32,321 bases of DNA from Saccharicrinis sp. GTDB lineage: Bacteria; Bacteroidota; Bacteroidia; Bacteroidales; Marinilabiliaceae. A model generated the notes under the pieces. It was not told where the DNA came from. It did not search any database and was given only the letters and a program-made list of their open reading frames with translations. Below are positions 11,601 to 19,457 of this stretch, piece by piece (positions within the stretch are counted from its first letter, which is position 1; the number at the start of each line of letters is the position of its first letter). Where the stretch lies: the NCBI GenBank assembly GCA_024635585.1, contig JAGXIP010000227.1, positions 1 through 32,321 of the forward strand. Reading direction: 5' to 3'. The position numbers were made by a program, and so were the translations under genes.

Positions 11601-13208
11601 AATATCCGGCAAAACGAAATTAACATCAAGACTGTCGGTGATGAGACATCCTCCGTGTAGCATTTGGGCTGTAACCCAATAAGTATCCGAGCGATTAACC
11701 CTGCACTCTCTGTCGGTTGAGAGAATTGCATTACCTGTAGCTTTTGAAAACCATCTGTAACTACTCATTTCGGTACTTGTAGTTAAAACAATTTCTTTAC
11801 CATCACATTCCTGCGTGGGTCCTTCTACATGCATCCGGCCGTAAGATGAAAAATAACCATAACTCACACTTCCAACGGAGGTTTTAGGATCATTTTCGTC
11901 CAAAACACTTAAATGAAAAAGCCCCTTACTATTTTCAATTGTATAAGGAACTCCAGTAGAAACATTCATATTAATTATGGCTGAATACCATGTTTCATCA
12001 GCATCGCCGCTATCTGTTCCTTTAACTTTAATCCAATTTAAATTGTCAATAAAAGGAACCTCCGCTTTATTGTTATCATACATTTTAAAGCTATTTCTAT
12101 TTTTGCTTTGCGAAAGTATTTGCACCCAAAAATTACGAACAAAAACCCGTGTAAAAGCAACCCTTGACGATCCTGTGCAATCTATACTAGGCAATAAAGC
12201 CGATCCTAATTCATTGGCATTATTGGGTGCATTAACATTGGCCAAACCCGAAACCTGATAAGCATAAACCGGCTTGGTAGCATTTATGTATATGGCATTA
12301 TCGGTTATATCAAAGTCGGTTAATTGCCCGCGCATAAGATGACGAACCAAATTATTGTCGTTATTTATAAAAACATAGGTATCGTCCTCTGTTGCTAACA
12401 CGAACACTTTTTGAGCAGCATTTGTATCTGTACTAGTCCTAACAGCAATATACTCCGAACCAATTATAGAGGTTGGAATCAACTGATCGCCAATAATATC
12501 GTGTGGATGAGATGTTTCATTTATTGAGTCGTCAGAAATTGTAACTGCAATGGGGTTATTGGACGTTATATAAGTACCTGCCATGGAGGCTGTAGCGCTT
12601 ATATCCCTATATTCAATACAATAAGTCTGTCCCTGATTCAAATTAATTTCATAGGGAATTCCCTTTAAATGCCCCGTAACATCAACAGAAGGGACTATTG
12701 TTACCACAGTATTGTCCTCGGTAGCCACAATATCAGTTTTTTCATTTGCATCGCTTTTATAACTGGACATGTTACGATAAACATTTTGCGAAGGGACATA
12801 AAATTCTGTTCCAAGCCCATTCTCCCCCTTCAGGGTAAATTTATCAGGGTTACCATCGTCAGCAATTTCGTAATAAACGGTAATGTTAGAAGTGGATTCA
12901 ATTAAAATACCCTTATTGTTCACCTTATTTACGGGCTGATTTTCGACACTGTTCCTATTCACCTCAATCGTTGCAAAAGTATTATCATCTATGTTTTTAT
13001 TTATTGGTGTAAAGCCACTATTCGCCGGCATGGAAATGGTGACAGACGCTGCTTTATCAAAAGTGGTAATTCTAAAATAAAGAGGCTCATCGCCGTGGGC
13101 ATGTATGGCATCGGGAGCCACAAACCAAAACTTTTTACCTGTTTGTGCATTGGTGTTTAAACACACGATATAAAGAAAAAACAACACAACTGGATGCAAG
13201 AATTTCAT
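8670..13208 (-). CDS. Giant T9SS type B surface protein: IgGFc-binding-like N-terminus plus Ig-like repeats
   Basis: A 1512-residue secreted protein. Start: the ATG at 13208 is preferred over an in-frame TTG three codons earlier; it gives the signal peptide MKFLHPVVLF...NTNAQ. The N-terminal part (about 22-455) starts GKKFWFVAPDAIHAHGD and matches the IgGFc-binding N-terminal domain seen in many Bacteroidota surface proteins. About twelve Ig/PKD-like modules of 80-90 residues follow, each with a core such as YQWSNSD, YLWSTGATT, FEWSTGET, YRWHNGSS or YLWNNGST and a V.D..GC strand with conserved cysteine. The C-terminal 85 residues are a type B T9SS sorting domain (FTPNNDGINDRWEI, KIYDRYGKL, AWDG, terminal GHITLKR). 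Likely a long surface adhesin; it is first in the operon with two PorP/SprF genes. Confidence 0.92.
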   Translation of the reverse strand: MKFLHPVVLFFLYIVCLNTNAQTGKKFWFVAPDAIHAHGDEPLYFRITTFDKAASVTISMPANSGFTPINKNIDDNTFATIEVNRNSVENQPVNKVNNKGILIESTSNITVYYEIADDGNPDKFTLKGENGLGTEFYVPSQNVYRNMSSYKSDANEKTDIVATEDNTVVTIVPSVDVTGHLKGIPYEINLNQGQTYCIEYRDISATASMAGTYITSNNPIAVTISDDSINETSHPHDIIGDQLIPTSIIGSEYIAVRTSTDTNAAQKVFVLATEDDTYVFINNDNNLVRHLMRGQLTDFDITDNAIYINATKPVYAYQVSGLANVNAPNNANELGSALLPSIDCTGSSRVAFTRVFVRNFWVQILSQSKNRNSFKMYDNNKAEVPFIDNLNWIKVKGTDSGDADETWYSAIINMNVSTGVPYTIENSKGLFHLSVLDENDPKTSVGSVSYGYFSSYGRMHVEGPTQECDGKEIVLTTSTEMSSYRWFSKATGNAILSTDRECRVNRSDTYWVTAQMLHGGCLITDSLDVNFVLPDISLGNDTIVCPGEVVTYDLPPGYPSYQWSNSDNDNSTSVNVGAGFSETISVKVTDEFGCEADDEVVVKAFEVPVIQLNKTSVCKGQRVVNTTTFDKYQWEYKGVVINADPTKNFITPAESGNYTLTAWSADGCAQTKDFDIVVNELPSFTLNDEWSCDNSSKRINGPIGTGYKYLWSTGATTSHIDLTSPADYTLQVTDANGCVDSAKAHFDWYDLQAIDLGEDREECVGITLDIEGSTAHTNFVWKYKKTPADNDVILPTPSPDENIYQITNAVVGNSGIYMVEAMDKNGCPVTDTVNVTFYSANPPDLKIARDLCDGDTIQIFASNGYDTYKWLHEGVEMSDNHNTIKVSLGGIYKLEASYGTCLKKNEINVTSYSLPTVKVSDDFSLCKNDAGTISMVSFYSPEGYEFDYLTWNNQDKKYYDSTSVYLVTEAGKYSVTAYDEHGCSASDQVDVGVFAPTVMAQIPPVKACENIGDTLTNPLLDALSYQWCKMEAVANVAGPINAPWPVTQSGTYGLKVIDANGCPSQTEGVVTILPVPTLNLGSDVDLCEGELAILKSPEVYAEYQWNGNPMLNTSSITVQSTGTYTLLVKNVEGCETQDQVNVTLHQSPVFDLLDQQACPGTYGALTVPPNISDFEWSTGETSRSITVGKANYWLKAKNNYGCVSADTARVVWYPVPQVSLGADTLICPVDELQLDAGVGFASYRWHNGSSARQINAQMQDTINLVQVQNEYGCYGFASKTVRKLFRPDINLCSDTSVCQKDTFDIDAGADYISYLWNNGSTEQSIRVSEPGEYWVVVSDGCMIIRDTANVVYRELPIITHLDTTIYARVAVLVEGGTGPYSYSINNSLKGTENVFENLKSGEHMIEIEDYNGCKAMATVFLSADFDVVIPPFFTPNNDGINDRWEIEGIEKYPNTIIKIYDRYGKLLIKYLASDPAWDGRYYGQPVPTDDYWYVVESPLKGKVFKGHITLKR

Positions 13209-13217
13209 CTGTTTCAA

Positions 13218-13544
13218 TTTTAGCTAAAACATTAAGGATATTACAAACAATTAACCTCAATTTACAAGTAAATAAATCCCCATAAAACCATACAAATCAT
13301 GTATGAAATAGGTAGATTGATTTACAAAGAAGTTCAGTTTTTTAGTGGATAGAAATTTTAAAACTCTTATAACAAAGTTATTTTGCAACCATGCATACAC
13401 ATAAATTAGCAAAGTATTTATTGCTTATATTTATGTGTTTCAGCACTTATAAGAAGTTTTTCTGGTCCCCACCTTAAAACATATCTTATGTACGCAAGAG
13501 GTAGGAAAAGGTTTCTAATTTTAACATTTAATCTAGATAGTCAT
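13218..13544 (-). promoter_or_regulatory. Gene-free stretch upstream of the adhesin operon
   Basis: These 327 A+T-rich bases separate the deacetylase stop from the adhesin operon. I see no gene. The minus strand carries TAACTTTG at 13380-13373, matching the Bacteroidota -7 consensus TAnnTTTG, but no -33 element at the usual distance, so it is only a weak promoter candidate about 165 bases upstream of the start. No strong terminator hairpin was found after the deacetylase. Confidence 0.3.
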
Positions 13545-14663
13545 TTATTCTACCTTGATATTTATCAATAGGATGCTCCACCATAACCACTGGTTTGATG
13601 CATCTTTGGCGGTGAATGTTAGTAAAACCCTGCGAGAATTGGCGGGCATGGTAAGATTTACCTGAATAGAGTTGCCTAGTAGTTTGGCAAGCTCGTTATT
13701 TGGTTTATTATTAAAAAAACAATTTACATTAGTGATTTTATGGATTGAATCCATAGTTAGTGCAGTTTCTAATGATTCTTCGGCCTTCATTTCAACAGGA
13801 AAATCAGGCATTCCATGAATGCGCATGGGTTTCATATTCACTTTTTGTTTAAAGGACTCCAAGCCCACAAAATTGCCGGCTACCGGAAACCTTGGTATGG
13901 CGAAAGGATGAGTTGCACTACCCCAAACACCGGAATTCTGTGCAAAAGCCAGCGTATATCCTCTACCCTTGAGCACATCTGCCATTTGCTTATCAAACTC
14001 ACCATACGGATAGGCATATACTTTGGGAACAAAACCCAGACTATCTTTAAAAAGCTGCTCCGAAATGTCTAGGTCTGCCGTAAAAGTCTTAACCCGTTGC
14101 CCCTTGGCAACATTTAAAAAAAAGGTATGCTTGTGCGAGTGCGAGCCTATTTCCACGCCCTCTTTAACCAGCTCTCTCAACTGAGCCCAGGTCAGATAAT
14201 CTCCCCAGCCCACACTTTCGGTGTTAACGAACAAGGTGGCCTTGCAGTTATATTTTTTCAACAAAGGCCAACCATGGGTGTAAAACGAGTTTAATCCATC
14301 ATCAACAGTTATGAATATATTCTTTTGTTCTCCTTCCGGACTCCGATATAAATCAGAAACCGTGTGGGTTATAAAACCATTTTGGGTGAGATATTTAAGT
14401 TGCTCTTCAAACTTATCTAAGGGTGTGTTAGTGCTGGGATAACGACCATCGCCAAAGCGGTGATACACCAAGCCCACCGCAGAAAAATCTTTGGGCAATA
14501 TCGCTTGTAGAAATTCGGATTCTGTGTTATCCCCAGCATTTTTATTTGTTCCAGCATTGCAGGATGCTGTACTAAACAATAAAATAACAAAAAGCCATTT
14601 ACTGGAGTAATCTCTGCCACACTTTATCCTTCTTACTAATTTTTGCCAATGTATAATCATCAT
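13545..14663 (-). CDS. Polysaccharide deacetylase (NodB/CE4 family) lipoprotein
   Basis: A 372-residue carbohydrate esterase 4 protein, predicted to remove N- or O-acetyl groups from an envelope glycan. The hydrophobic segment WLFVILLFSTASC ends in a possible lipobox cysteine (residue 35). The NodB domain shows motif 1 as ITVDDG (Asp pair at 121-122), the metal-binding motif SHSHKH (174-179) and the YPYGE loop, so the catalytic core looks intact. After the NodB fold comes an extra C-terminal beta-rich segment of about 90 residues of unknown function. Start: ATGs at 14663 or 14660 lie just before the signal sequence but overlap the Bax-like gene by about 65 bases; an ATG at 14711 would overlap by 113. 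The overlap suggests coupled translation and joint action on peptidoglycan or an exopolysaccharide. Confidence 0.87.
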   Translation of the reverse strand: MMIIHWQKLVRRIKCGRDYSSKWLFVILLFSTASCNAGTNKNAGDNTESEFLQAILPKDFSAVGLVYHRFGDGRYPSTNTPLDKFEEQLKYLTQNGFITHTVSDLYRSPEGEQKNIFITVDDGLNSFYTHGWPLLKKYNCKATLFVNTESVGWGDYLTWAQLRELVKEGVEIGSHSHKHTFFLNVAKGQRVKTFTADLDISEQLFKDSLGFVPKVYAYPYGEFDKQMADVLKGRGYTLAFAQNSGVWGSATHPFAIPRFPVAGNFVGLESFKQKVNMKPMRIHGMPDFPVEMKAEESLETALTMDSIHKITNVNCFFNNKPNNELAKLLGNSIQVNLTMPANSRRVLLTFTAKDASNQWLWWSILLINIKVE

Positions 14664-15489
14664 AACTATGTAAATCGTTAAACTCAATAACATTGCGCAA
14701 AGAACGAACATACTCGTATCGCATTTCTGAATAACGGCTCAAATGCCATATTAACCTATATGGATTATCTGAGTACAAACGTGCTTCGCGAAACTCTTTA
14801 TAAGCGTTGGCTTTGGCAATGGTGAGATAATAATCATAAATAGATTCGAAAAGCGAATCATATTTTCTCAAATAAACGTTGGTATCGCCTCGCGATCCGC
14901 CTGCTTTTATACGCTTTTCGTTTGAGTTATAGGACCAGATACCAAATATATTGTTGGCCTCTCTAAAAAACCGCGAAGTTCCCCAGCCGCTTTCGATGGC
15001 CGCCTGTGCCAGCACAATAGATACCGGATGAGGATGCAAGCGTTGGAGCACATCACTCACTCTATTTGTTTTAAACAACTTTTTCATTTCATCCAGATAC
15101 ATAGAATCCTGCACAGAAGCCTTACCAGAGCGAATACGAGCATTAATTTCTAATACCTTATAACGCTGTTGTATTATCTTTTCGCGAGCCATTAAAACCG
15201 AAGGGATCATCATATCAATAAACTTTTGCATCCGTTCTTTGTAATCCATATCTGCTAAATTGGGAGCCTTTTGATAAAGCACAGGTATAACCACACTATC
15301 TTGCACCGCAACAATAGAATCTACACTGGCACTGTTACAAACCTGAATAAACACCGTGCGATCTTTTGACTTTAAATTAGGCTGCATCAAATTAATAGCC
15401 ATAGCAACGGCAAATACGATCAGAATGGCCAGCAGCGTTCGCCGCGACAAGAAATCAGTAAACTCTTGAAATGTATCTTTTATCATCAT
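14599..15489 (-). CDS. Bax-like glucosaminidase (peptidoglycan hydrolase), membrane-anchored
   Basis: A 296-residue protein with one N-terminal transmembrane segment (about 18-34) and a periplasmic C-terminal glucosaminidase domain (about 145-290). The core LAQAAIESGWGTSRFFREANNIFG segment has the expected catalytic Glu (residue 166), and SLFESIYDYYLTI plus NAYKEFREAR follow as in E. coli Bax and related proteins of the endo-beta-N-acetylglucosaminidase superfamily. The region between anchor and domain is helical and charged. Start: the ATG at 15489 is preferred over the TTG at 15492. It lies 26 bases after the permease gene and overlaps the deacetylase gene downstream, so the three are probably one envelope operon. 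Predicted role: cleavage of glycan strands during wall remodelling; the true substrate is not shown by the sequence. Confidence 0.85.
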   Translation of the reverse strand: MMIKDTFQEFTDFLSRRTLLAILIVFAVAMAINLMQPNLKSKDRTVFIQVCNSASVDSIVAVQDSVVIPVLYQKAPNLADMDYKERMQKFIDMMIPSVLMAREKIIQQRYKVLEINARIRSGKASVQDSMYLDEMKKLFKTNRVSDVLQRLHPHPVSIVLAQAAIESGWGTSRFFREANNIFGIWSYNSNEKRIKAGGSRGDTNVYLRKYDSLFESIYDYYLTIAKANAYKEFREARLYSDNPYRLIWHLSRYSEMRYEYVRSLRNVIEFNDLHSYDDYTLAKISKKDKVWQRLLQ

Positions 15490-15515
15490 CAAAATTTTTA
15501 TTACGTATCATAAAT

Positions 15516-16760
15516 CTATTCGTAACGAAGTGATTCTATGGGGTCGAGCTTAGCGGCTTTAAGCGCTGGCATCAAGCCTGACAGGAGCCCTACCAGAAAG
15601 CAAAGAACGATACTTATCGCTATCCAATCCCATGGCACTACAAAGCCCGATTTTAAAACCATCGACAGTATGTTGCCCACCAAAATACCCGATATTACGC
15701 CACAGGCTCCACCTATCAGACCTATCATTACCGACTCCAATAAAAATTGATCGCGTATAGCCTTGCGCGTTGCCCCGGTTGCCTTGCGGATACCTATCTC
15801 ACGTGTTCGTTCGGCTACGGCTACCAGCATAATATTCATTAAACCTATGGCTGCTCCAAACAGAGTTATAAAACCAATGGCATTGGCAATAAGTGTTACG
15901 CTGGACAAATTCTCTATCAACATTTTTGAGAGATTGTCGCTTTTTACAATGTTAAAATTATTCTCGTCGCTTGCCCTTAAACGACGCACCAACCTAAATG
16001 TTCCCGTAGCTTCGCTCACCGCGGCTTCTACCTGCGAAGCATCATTGGCCATCACCTCAATTTTATACGACATATTGGGCCGGCTAAAGTACTGACGCAC
16101 ATTACTCACTGGAAGCAACAGTATATTGTCGCTCTGCCCTCCAAAACCCGATCCTTTCTCCTCCAAAACACCTATCACCTTATATTTACCCGAGGCCAAC
16201 GAAATCACTTCATCAATCGCTTTTTGTTTCGTAGGAAACAGTTTTTTATACAATGCCGAGCCAATAATAGCCACCTGTTTACCGTCTTTAATATCGTTTA
16301 TGGAAAAGTTTCGGCCTGTTTTAAGCTTATGACCGCTCGATGCTATAAAATCTTCATCTACCCCATACACGCTCACATTAGGATTGGATTTTACCGATGC
16401 ATATTTAATCGTGGCCGCGCCCGATGCTTGATGCGATATTGTTACGATTGCCGGAAAACCGTATTTCTTCTTGAACTCTTGTGCCTCTTTGTAAGATATA
16501 TAACCAAAATCCTTCGTCTTGCTGCGCTCTTTCCCAATTTGTATATCTTGTCCGCGATTTTCGATGGTAAAAGAATTGGCACCCATACCTGTAAAATTGG
16601 AAGATATAGCCGATTCAATGGATTGAACCGCGGTTATAATTCCAATGAGTGCAGTTATTCCAATGGTAATGATGGCGATAGTTAATATGGTGCGTAGCTT
16701 ATTTGACCAGATAGCTCCGCCGGCAACATAGATGTTTTCAATAAAGAGTTTTGAAATCAT
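15516..16760 (-). CDS. MacB-type ABC transporter permease (FtsX/MacB_PCD family)
   Basis: A 414-residue inner-membrane permease. Layout: first transmembrane helix after [24 protein letters not shown] (about 18-42), a periplasmic MacB core domain (about 45-265), then three C-terminal helices (about 283-310, 333-360, 372-397) forming the FtsX domain with the coupling sequence [17 protein letters not shown]. The C-terminal [18 protein letters not shown]-like end ([18 protein letters not shown]) is typical. Family members power export of lipoproteins, peptides or small molecules with a separate MacB-like ATPase and often an adaptor; neither is in this window, so the ATPase must be encoded elsewhere. 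It is the first gene of an operon with the glucosaminidase and the deacetylase. The substrate cannot be assigned. Confidence 0.92.
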   Translation of the reverse strand: MISKLFIENIYVAGGAIWSNKLRTILTIAIITIGITALIGIITAVQSIESAISSNFTGMGANSFTIENRGQDIQIGKERSKTKDFGYISYKEAQEFKKKYGFPAIVTISHQASGAATIKYASVKSNPNVSVYGVDEDFIASSGHKLKTGRNFSINDIKDGKQVAIIGSALYKKLFPTKQKAIDEVISLASGKYKVIGVLEEKGSGFGGQSDNILLLPVSNVRQYFSRPNMSYKIEVMANDASQVEAAVSEATGTFRLVRRLRASDENNFNIVKSDNLSKMLIENLSSVTLIANAIGFITLFGAAIGLMNIMLVAVAERTREIGIRKATGATRKAIRDQFLLESVMIGLIGGACGVISGILVGNILSMVLKSGFVVPWDWIAISIVLCFLVGLLSGLMPALKAAKLDPIESLRYE

Positions 16761-16847
16761 AAAACGTTTAAATTAAAAAAATAAAGATAAGCAATTTGTT
16801 TGTTACAACTTACATTAAGCAAAATCCAGTTTATTTCTAATTTTTAC

Positions 16848-16855
16848 TAATTTTG
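16848..16855 (+). promoter_or_regulatory. Candidate promoter -7 box for aconitase
   Basis: TAATTTTG matches the Bacteroidota -7 consensus TAnnTTTG. It would put transcription start near 16861 and leave a leader of about 110 bases. The -33 TTG is not clear. The divergent permease gene must use a separate promoter in the same 211-base gap. Confidence 0.45.
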
Positions 16856-16871
16856 TTGGTCTTTAAATAAA

Positions 16872-16934
16872 AAGATAGTTAAAGCCGCAACATGTTATTA
16901 TTATAACTTACCGCTTTTTACTTTTAACTATCTT
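16872..16934 (+). repeat. Long inverted repeat in the aconitase 5' leader
   Basis: A perfect 12-bp inverted repeat (AAGATAGTTAAA at 16872-16883, TTTAACTATCTT at 16923-16934) encloses 39 bases, which contain a second small hairpin GTTAT-TATT-ATAAC (16894-16907). It lies between the candidate promoter and the start codon at 16972, so the mRNA leader could fold into a nested stem. There is no T run after it, so it is not a typical terminator. Confidence 0.6.
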
Positions 16935-16971
16935 GCTCAAGATGTAAATAAACTAAAATAATTAAATAATT

Positions 16972-19233
16972 ATGGCATTCGACATTGAAATGATTAAGAA
17001 GGTGTATGCTCAAATGGGAGCTAAAGTCGATAAAGCACGTTCTGTCCTTAATAAACCCTTAACCCTTACCGAAAAAATTCTTTATACCCATTTAGATGAG
17101 AGCGCAAGCGAAGCTTTTGTAAGGGGTGAATCATACGTAAACTTTGCTCCCGACAGGGTAGCCATGCAGGATGCCACAGCACAAATGGCCTTGCTACAGT
17201 TTATGCAAGCCGGCAAAAGCACAGTGGCAGTGCCTTCTACCGTACATGCCGACCACCTGATACAAGCAAAAGTAGAAGCGGTAAAAGATTTAGCCACGGC
17301 AAAAACAACCAACAAAGAAGTCTATGACTTTTTAAGCTCCGTTACCAGCAAATACGGAATAGGCTTTTGGAAGCCAGGTGCTGGCATCATCCATCAGGTT
17401 GTGCTTGAAAATTATGCTTTCCCCGGTGGAATGATGATAGGTACCGACTCGCACACCGTTAATGCCGGAGGATTAGGAATGATTGCCATTGGCGTGGGAG
17501 GTGCAGATGCGGTTGACGTGATGGCAGGAATGCCTTGGGAACTCAAGTTCCCCAAGCTGATAGGCGTTAAACTAACTGGAAAATTAAACGGATGGACAGC
17601 ACCCAAAGATATTATTCTTAAAGTAGCCGGTATCCTTACCGTTAAAGGCGGAACAGGTTGTATTGTAGAATATTTTGGCGAAGGTGCCAAATCGCTTTCG
17701 TGCACAGGTAAAGGTACTATTTGTAACATGGGTGCGGAAATTGGTGCTACCACATCCACCTTTGGATACGACTTTTCGATGGAACGTTACCTGCGGGCTA
17801 CCAACCGACACGATGTAGCTGATGCCGCCAACGAGGTAAAGAATTTGCTTACCGCAGATCAAGAGGTATATGAGCAGCCCGAAAAATATTTTGACCAGGT
17901 AATAGAAATTGACCTGAACACATTAGAACCCCATCTGAACGGACCTTTTACCCCCGACAAAGCCACTCCTATCAGCCAAATGCGCGAGGAGGCCAAGAAA
18001 AACGGATGGCCAACAAAAATAGAGGTCGGATTAATTGGTTCATGTACCAACTCCTCTTACGAAGATATTTCGAGAGCTGCCTCGGTGGCTGAGGATGCAG
18101 TGAGAAAGGGATTGAAAGCCAAGGCCGAATTTTCTATTACGCCAGGCAGTGAGCAAGTACGTTACACCATAGACCGTGACGGCATGGTAGATACATTTAA
18201 AAAAATTGACGGTATTGTGTTTGCCAATGCCTGTGGGCCATGCATTGGTATGTGGGCGCGCATGGGTGCCGAAAAACAAGAAAAGAACACCATCGTGCAT
18301 TCCTTTAACCGCAACTTTGCCAAACGCGCCGATGGTAATCCCAACACCTATGCCTTTGTGGGTTCGCCCGAGTTGGTTACTGCCTTAGCCATAGCTGGAG
18401 ATTTGGGTTTTAACCCACTTAGAGATAAACTAACGAACAGCAAAGGAGAGCAAGTTGCCCTTTCTGCCCCCCATGGAGATGAACTGCCCCCAAAAGGTTT
18501 TGATGTGGAAGATCCGGGTTATCAAGCCCCTGCAAAAGATCCTTCAGGAATAAATATTATTGTTTCGCCACAAAGCGACAGGCTCCAGCTACTGGCTCCC
18601 TTTGAGCCTTGGGACGGAGAAAACATTGTGGGTGCCAAGCTATTGATTAAAGCAGAAGGAAAATGTACCACCGACCATATTTCGATGGCTGGCCCATGGC
18701 TAAAATATAGGGGGCATTTAGATAACATTTCTAATAACATGCTGATTGGCGCCATAAACAAATTTAATGGCGAAACCAACAAAGTTAAATCCCAACTTAC
18801 AGGTATTTATGGCGAAGTGCCAGCAACCCAAAGAGCCTATAAAGTGCTTGGCCTGCCAACAGTTGTGGTTGGCGATCATAACTACGGCGAAGGATCCTCG
18901 CGCGAACATGCTGCCATGGAACCAAGGCATTTGGGTGTAAAAGTAGTTTTGGTAAAGAGCTTTGCCCGTATTCACGAAACAAATCTTAAAAAGCAGGGCA
19001 TGCTGGGAATTACCTTTGCAAACGAAGCGGATTACGATAAGATACAGGAAGACGACACCTTTAACTTTATTGATTTAAAGGATTTTGCACCGGGTAAACA
19101 AATAACTATTGAATTGGTGCACGCATCAGGTATACCCGAAGTAATAAAAGCCAACCACACCTACAATCAACAACAGATTGAGTGGTTTAAAAACGGTAGT
19201 GCTTTGAATTTGATAAAAATACAGAACGTATAA
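16972..19233 (+). CDS. acn: Aconitate hydratase (mitochondrial-type)
   Basis: TCA-cycle enzyme of 753 residues that interconverts citrate and isocitrate through a [4Fe-4S] cluster. Cluster ligands are C358 ([10 protein letters not shown]), C421 and C424 (ANACGPCIG), the same numbers as in mature beef heart aconitase. Substrate-site segments include [13 protein letters not shown], the [22 protein letters not shown] swivel-domain segment and [17 protein letters not shown]. The length and motifs fit the mitochondrial-type aconitase found in Bacteroidota rather than the bacterial AcnA (about 890) or AcnB (about 860). No TCA gene is adjacent, and the gene ends in its own terminator, so it seems monocistronic. 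A structured leader precedes it. The ATG at 16972 has the A/T-rich upstream typical of this phylum and no Shine-Dalgarno sequence. Confidence 0.97.
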   Translation: MAFDIEMIKKVYAQMGAKVDKARSVLNKPLTLTEKILYTHLDESASEAFVRGESYVNFAPDRVAMQDATAQMALLQFMQAGKSTVAVPSTVHADHLIQAKVEAVKDLATAKTTNKEVYDFLSSVTSKYGIGFWKPGAGIIHQVVLENYAFPGGMMIGTDSHTVNAGGLGMIAIGVGGADAVDVMAGMPWELKFPKLIGVKLTGKLNGWTAPKDIILKVAGILTVKGGTGCIVEYFGEGAKSLSCTGKGTICNMGAEIGATTSTFGYDFSMERYLRATNRHDVADAANEVKNLLTADQEVYEQPEKYFDQVIEIDLNTLEPHLNGPFTPDKATPISQMREEAKKNGWPTKIEVGLIGSCTNSSYEDISRAASVAEDAVRKGLKAKAEFSITPGSEQVRYTIDRDGMVDTFKKIDGIVFANACGPCIGMWARMGAEKQEKNTIVHSFNRNFAKRADGNPNTYAFVGSPELVTALAIAGDLGFNPLRDKLTNSKGEQVALSAPHGDELPPKGFDVEDPGYQAPAKDPSGINIIVSPQSDRLQLLAPFEPWDGENIVGAKLLIKAEGKCTTDHISMAGPWLKYRGHLDNISNNMLIGAINKFNGETNKVKSQLTGIYGEVPATQRAYKVLGLPTVVVGDHNYGEGSSREHAAMEPRHLGVKVVLVKSFARIHETNLKKQGMLGITFANEADYDKIQEDDTFNFIDLKDFAPGKQITIELVHASGIPEVIKANHTYNQQQIEWFKNGSALNLIKIQNV

Positions 19234-19251
19234 TTTGAATTCACTAAATAT

Positions 19252-19284
19252 AAAAAACGCAATCCTCATTGGGTTGCGTTTTTT
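19252..19284 (+). terminator. Rho-independent terminator after aconitase
   Basis: Stem AAAAAACGCAATCC / GGGTTGCGTTTTTT with loop TCATT, including one G-T pair, ends in a T run 19 bases after the aconitase stop codon. Confidence 0.88.
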
Positions 19285-19328
19285 AACTTTTGCAAGATTA
19301 CCACGCCGCTCAACATTTTTAACTTTTT

Positions 19329-19336
19329 TACGTTTG
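19329..19336 (+). promoter_or_regulatory. Candidate promoter -7 box for larE
   Basis: TACGTTTG matches TAnnTTTG. It lies right after the aconitase terminator, which is where a new promoter is needed. No clear -33 TTG was found at the usual spacing. Confidence 0.45.
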
Positions 19337-19348
19337 TAGTATATGAAA

Positions 19349-19408
19349 CCGGCATGGCCGGAGCAAATAATTAGGTCACATAACCTGTCCCGCATTAGCG
19401 GGAGGAGG
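19349..19408 (+). promoter_or_regulatory. Structured leader with three consecutive hairpins upstream of larE
   Basis: Three short perfect stems follow one another: CCGGC-ATG-GCCGG (19349-19361), AGGT-CACATA-ACCT (19373-19386) and TCCCGC-ATTA-GCGGGA (19388-19403). The last arm runs into GGAGGAGG (19401-19408), a Shine-Dalgarno-like sequence that is unusual in this phylum and is partly hidden in the stem. A 36-codon open frame (19343-19453, ATG start) runs through the region and stops 4 bases before the larE ATG. It may be a cis-regulatory RNA, a leader-peptide unit or a dispersed palindromic repeat. Confidence 0.4.
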
Positions 19409-19457
19409 ATGATTGAAGTTTGCACTGGTTATCAAGGTAAGGCTAAATTTTAAACAG

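Noticed and set aside
16224-16685. 153-codon plus-strand open frame opposite the MacB permease
   Set aside because: It lies fully within the conserved permease gene, its translation is Cys/Arg/Tyr-rich and unlike a real protein.
19343-19408. Known nickel/cobalt riboswitch before larE
   Set aside because: There are hairpins, but I could not see the four-way junction and conserved bases of the NiCo class; it is reported only as an unassigned structured leader.
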